Assembly (NCBI GenBank): GCA_965224285.1
Contig: OZ245043.1
Coordinates: 3,224,001 to 3,288,000, forward strand
Length of the DNA: 64,000 nt
Source: JAJCYK01 sp965224285
Lineage (GTDB): Bacteria > Bacteroidota > Bacteroidia > Cytophagales > Cyclobacteriaceae
Direction: 5' to 3'
Shown here: positions 63,269 to 64,000 of the stretch, in pieces
Layout: each line of letters opens with the position of its first letter
Numbering within the stretch: the stretch's first letter is position 1
The notes under the pieces: generated by a model
What the model saw: only the letters and a program-made list of their open reading frames with translations
Databases searched by the model: none
What the model was told of the DNA's origin: nothing
Translations under genes and position numbers: made by a program

Positions 63269-64000
63269 ATGCATCGGATACCGATGACACCAATATTAAT
63301 TGGTTTGGTCCTGTTAAGTTGTAAACCAACCCAAACTGGAGATATAGTCATTACCAACGTGACCGTGATACATGTGGAAGATGGCTCATTATCCAAGGGA
63401 CAGGATGTAATTGTTGAAAATGGCCTAATAAAAGAGATACTACCTACCAGGCAATCCAATCCTGATACACCTACTCTTATTGACGGCAGTGGCAAGTATT
63501 TGATCCCAGGTCTATGGGATATGCATACCCATACCTGGACAAAACAACCTATACTGGCAATGTACGTGGCACACGGGATAACAGGAGTGCGGGATTGTGG
63601 CGATTCTTATCCTGATGAAGTTGGCCAGTGGCAACAGGAAATTGCTGCAGGAGAGATTGCCGGCCCGGAAATGCTGGTAGCAGCCGCGATCAGCGGATAT
63701 GTAACAGACTCCACAGACATCGATTCTTTGGTTCTGTCCACCAAGAAGGAGGGGTATGATTTCATAAAAGTGTATCATAACCTGACCATGGAGCAACTGG
63801 GAAAAATAGCACAGGCCGCCAAGAAACATAACATTAGTTTTAGTGGTCACCTCCCATTCAGGTTTCCCATGTTTGAAACCATTACGGAGGCTTCAAACAT
63901 GGGCTTGTCGTGCCTGGAACATGGGTTCATGTTAAGTACTGCGGTTTACACAGGGGAGAAGATGGGTAATCCCGGTTTACTGACGGCTGCCAGGGAAAAT
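63269..64000 (+). CDS. Amidohydrolase (imidazolonepropionase-like), lipoprotein, truncated by the window
   Basis: The frame opens at ATG 63269 and is still open at the right edge (244 codons). The signal ends Leu-Leu-Ser-Cys. The amidohydrolase start is typical: VTVIHVEDGSLSKGQDVIVENG, then LIPGLWDMHTHTW with the metal His-x-His, GITGVRDCGD, and VYHNLTMEQL with FSGHLPF containing a further His. It belongs to the amidohydrolase-1 group of exported imidazolonepropionase-like or prolidase-like enzymes; the substrate is unknown. It is the second amidohydrolase in this stretch, after 58422. Confidence 0.85.
   Translation, partial: MHRIPMTPILIGLVLLSCKPTQTGDIVITNVTVIHVEDGSLSKGQDVIVENGLIKEILPTRQSNPDTPTLIDGSGKYLIPGLWDMHTHTWTKQPILAMYVAHGITGVRDCGDSYPDEVGQWQQEIAAGEIAGPEMLVAAAISGYVTDSTDIDSLVLSTKKEGYDFIKVYHNLTMEQLGKIAQAAKKHNISFSGHLPFRFPMFETITEASNMGLSCLEHGFMLSTAVYTGEKMGNPGLLTAAREN

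Noticed and set aside
63163..63850. Two minus-strand frames (63163-63495, 63512-63850)
   Set aside because: They lie opposite the open amidohydrolase frame from 63269, which has a lipoprotein signal and a metal motif.
1..64000. CRISPR arrays, tRNA, rRNA, prophage, toxin-antitoxin modules
   Set aside because: No regularly spaced repeats, cloverleaf-like intergenic sequences or phage gene clusters seen; a covariance-model scan would be needed to exclude small RNAs.

Overview
The window looks like chromosomal DNA from a marine- or soil-type Bacteroidota, most likely of the Cytophagales kind. The pointers are many exported lipoproteins with a short signal ending in Cys, start codons without Shine-Dalgarno sequences, promoter-like TAnnTTTG boxes, a tricorn-like S41 protease, DPP IV, several DinB-fold proteins, an HAD-ECH fusion in the beta-oxidation operon, and ECF sigma factors paired with single-span membrane proteins. 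The genus is not resolved. I saw no rRNA, tRNA, CRISPR array, prophage or intact insertion sequence.

Layout. 0-6.4 kb (minus): end of a serine hydrolase, DPP IV, tricorn-like protease and a DinB protein. 6.55-7.7 kb: a PHP phosphoesterase, followed by about 840 bp of dispersed repeats. 8.5-18.4 kb (minus): a long tightly packed run with a subclass B1 metallo-beta-lactamase fold enzyme, DUF3179, an atypical SDR, an M23 peptidase, a PNPOx-like protein, an esterase, a 5'-nucleotidase-like enzyme, a PhyH dioxygenase and a GH3 beta-glucosidase. 18.5-28.7 kb: a cupin, DUF6134, an unrecognised three-repeat protein on the plus strand, GH13 and GH130 enzymes, a hydrolase, a membrane LytTR regulator divergent from a YncE-like propeller, a duplicated-fold secreted protein and a macrodomain protein. 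28.8-36.9 kb: a SIMPL protein, a DASS transporter, and a MarR-controlled beta-oxidation operon closed by a strong terminator. 37-39.7 kb: a fasciclin lipoprotein and an M1 peptidase.

39.7-46.7 kb is the most interesting part. An ECF sigma factor is followed by a membrane protein with an anti-sigma-like N-terminus and TPR-like exported C-terminus, then a small protein of unknown function. Facing them is a 1017-residue exported TPR-CHAT protease with an intact His/Cys dyad and a C-terminal membrane anchor. The same 13-bp element (TTTTTGTACATTT) lies about 56 bp upstream of the sigma start and in the divergent gap between the CHAT gene and an esterase. I infer a periplasmic CHAT protease acting in a sigma/anti-sigma circuit; this is untested.

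46.8-55.6 kb holds an OmpA-like protein coupled to a coiled-coil HhH protein, a Cys/Met PLP enzyme, a ferritin-like acyl-ACP desaturase, MscL, DoxX, a Crp-like regulator, and a second ECF sigma operon whose membrane partner carries a YCII domain. 55.6-64 kb is a decaying accessory region. It contains relics of an IS110 transposase, a class III nucleotide cyclase and a histidine kinase, a 65-bp repeat with a central palindrome, a few intact small genes (ASCH, NTF2-like, DinB, a gluzincin-type peptidase) and two amidohydrolases, the last cut by the window edge.
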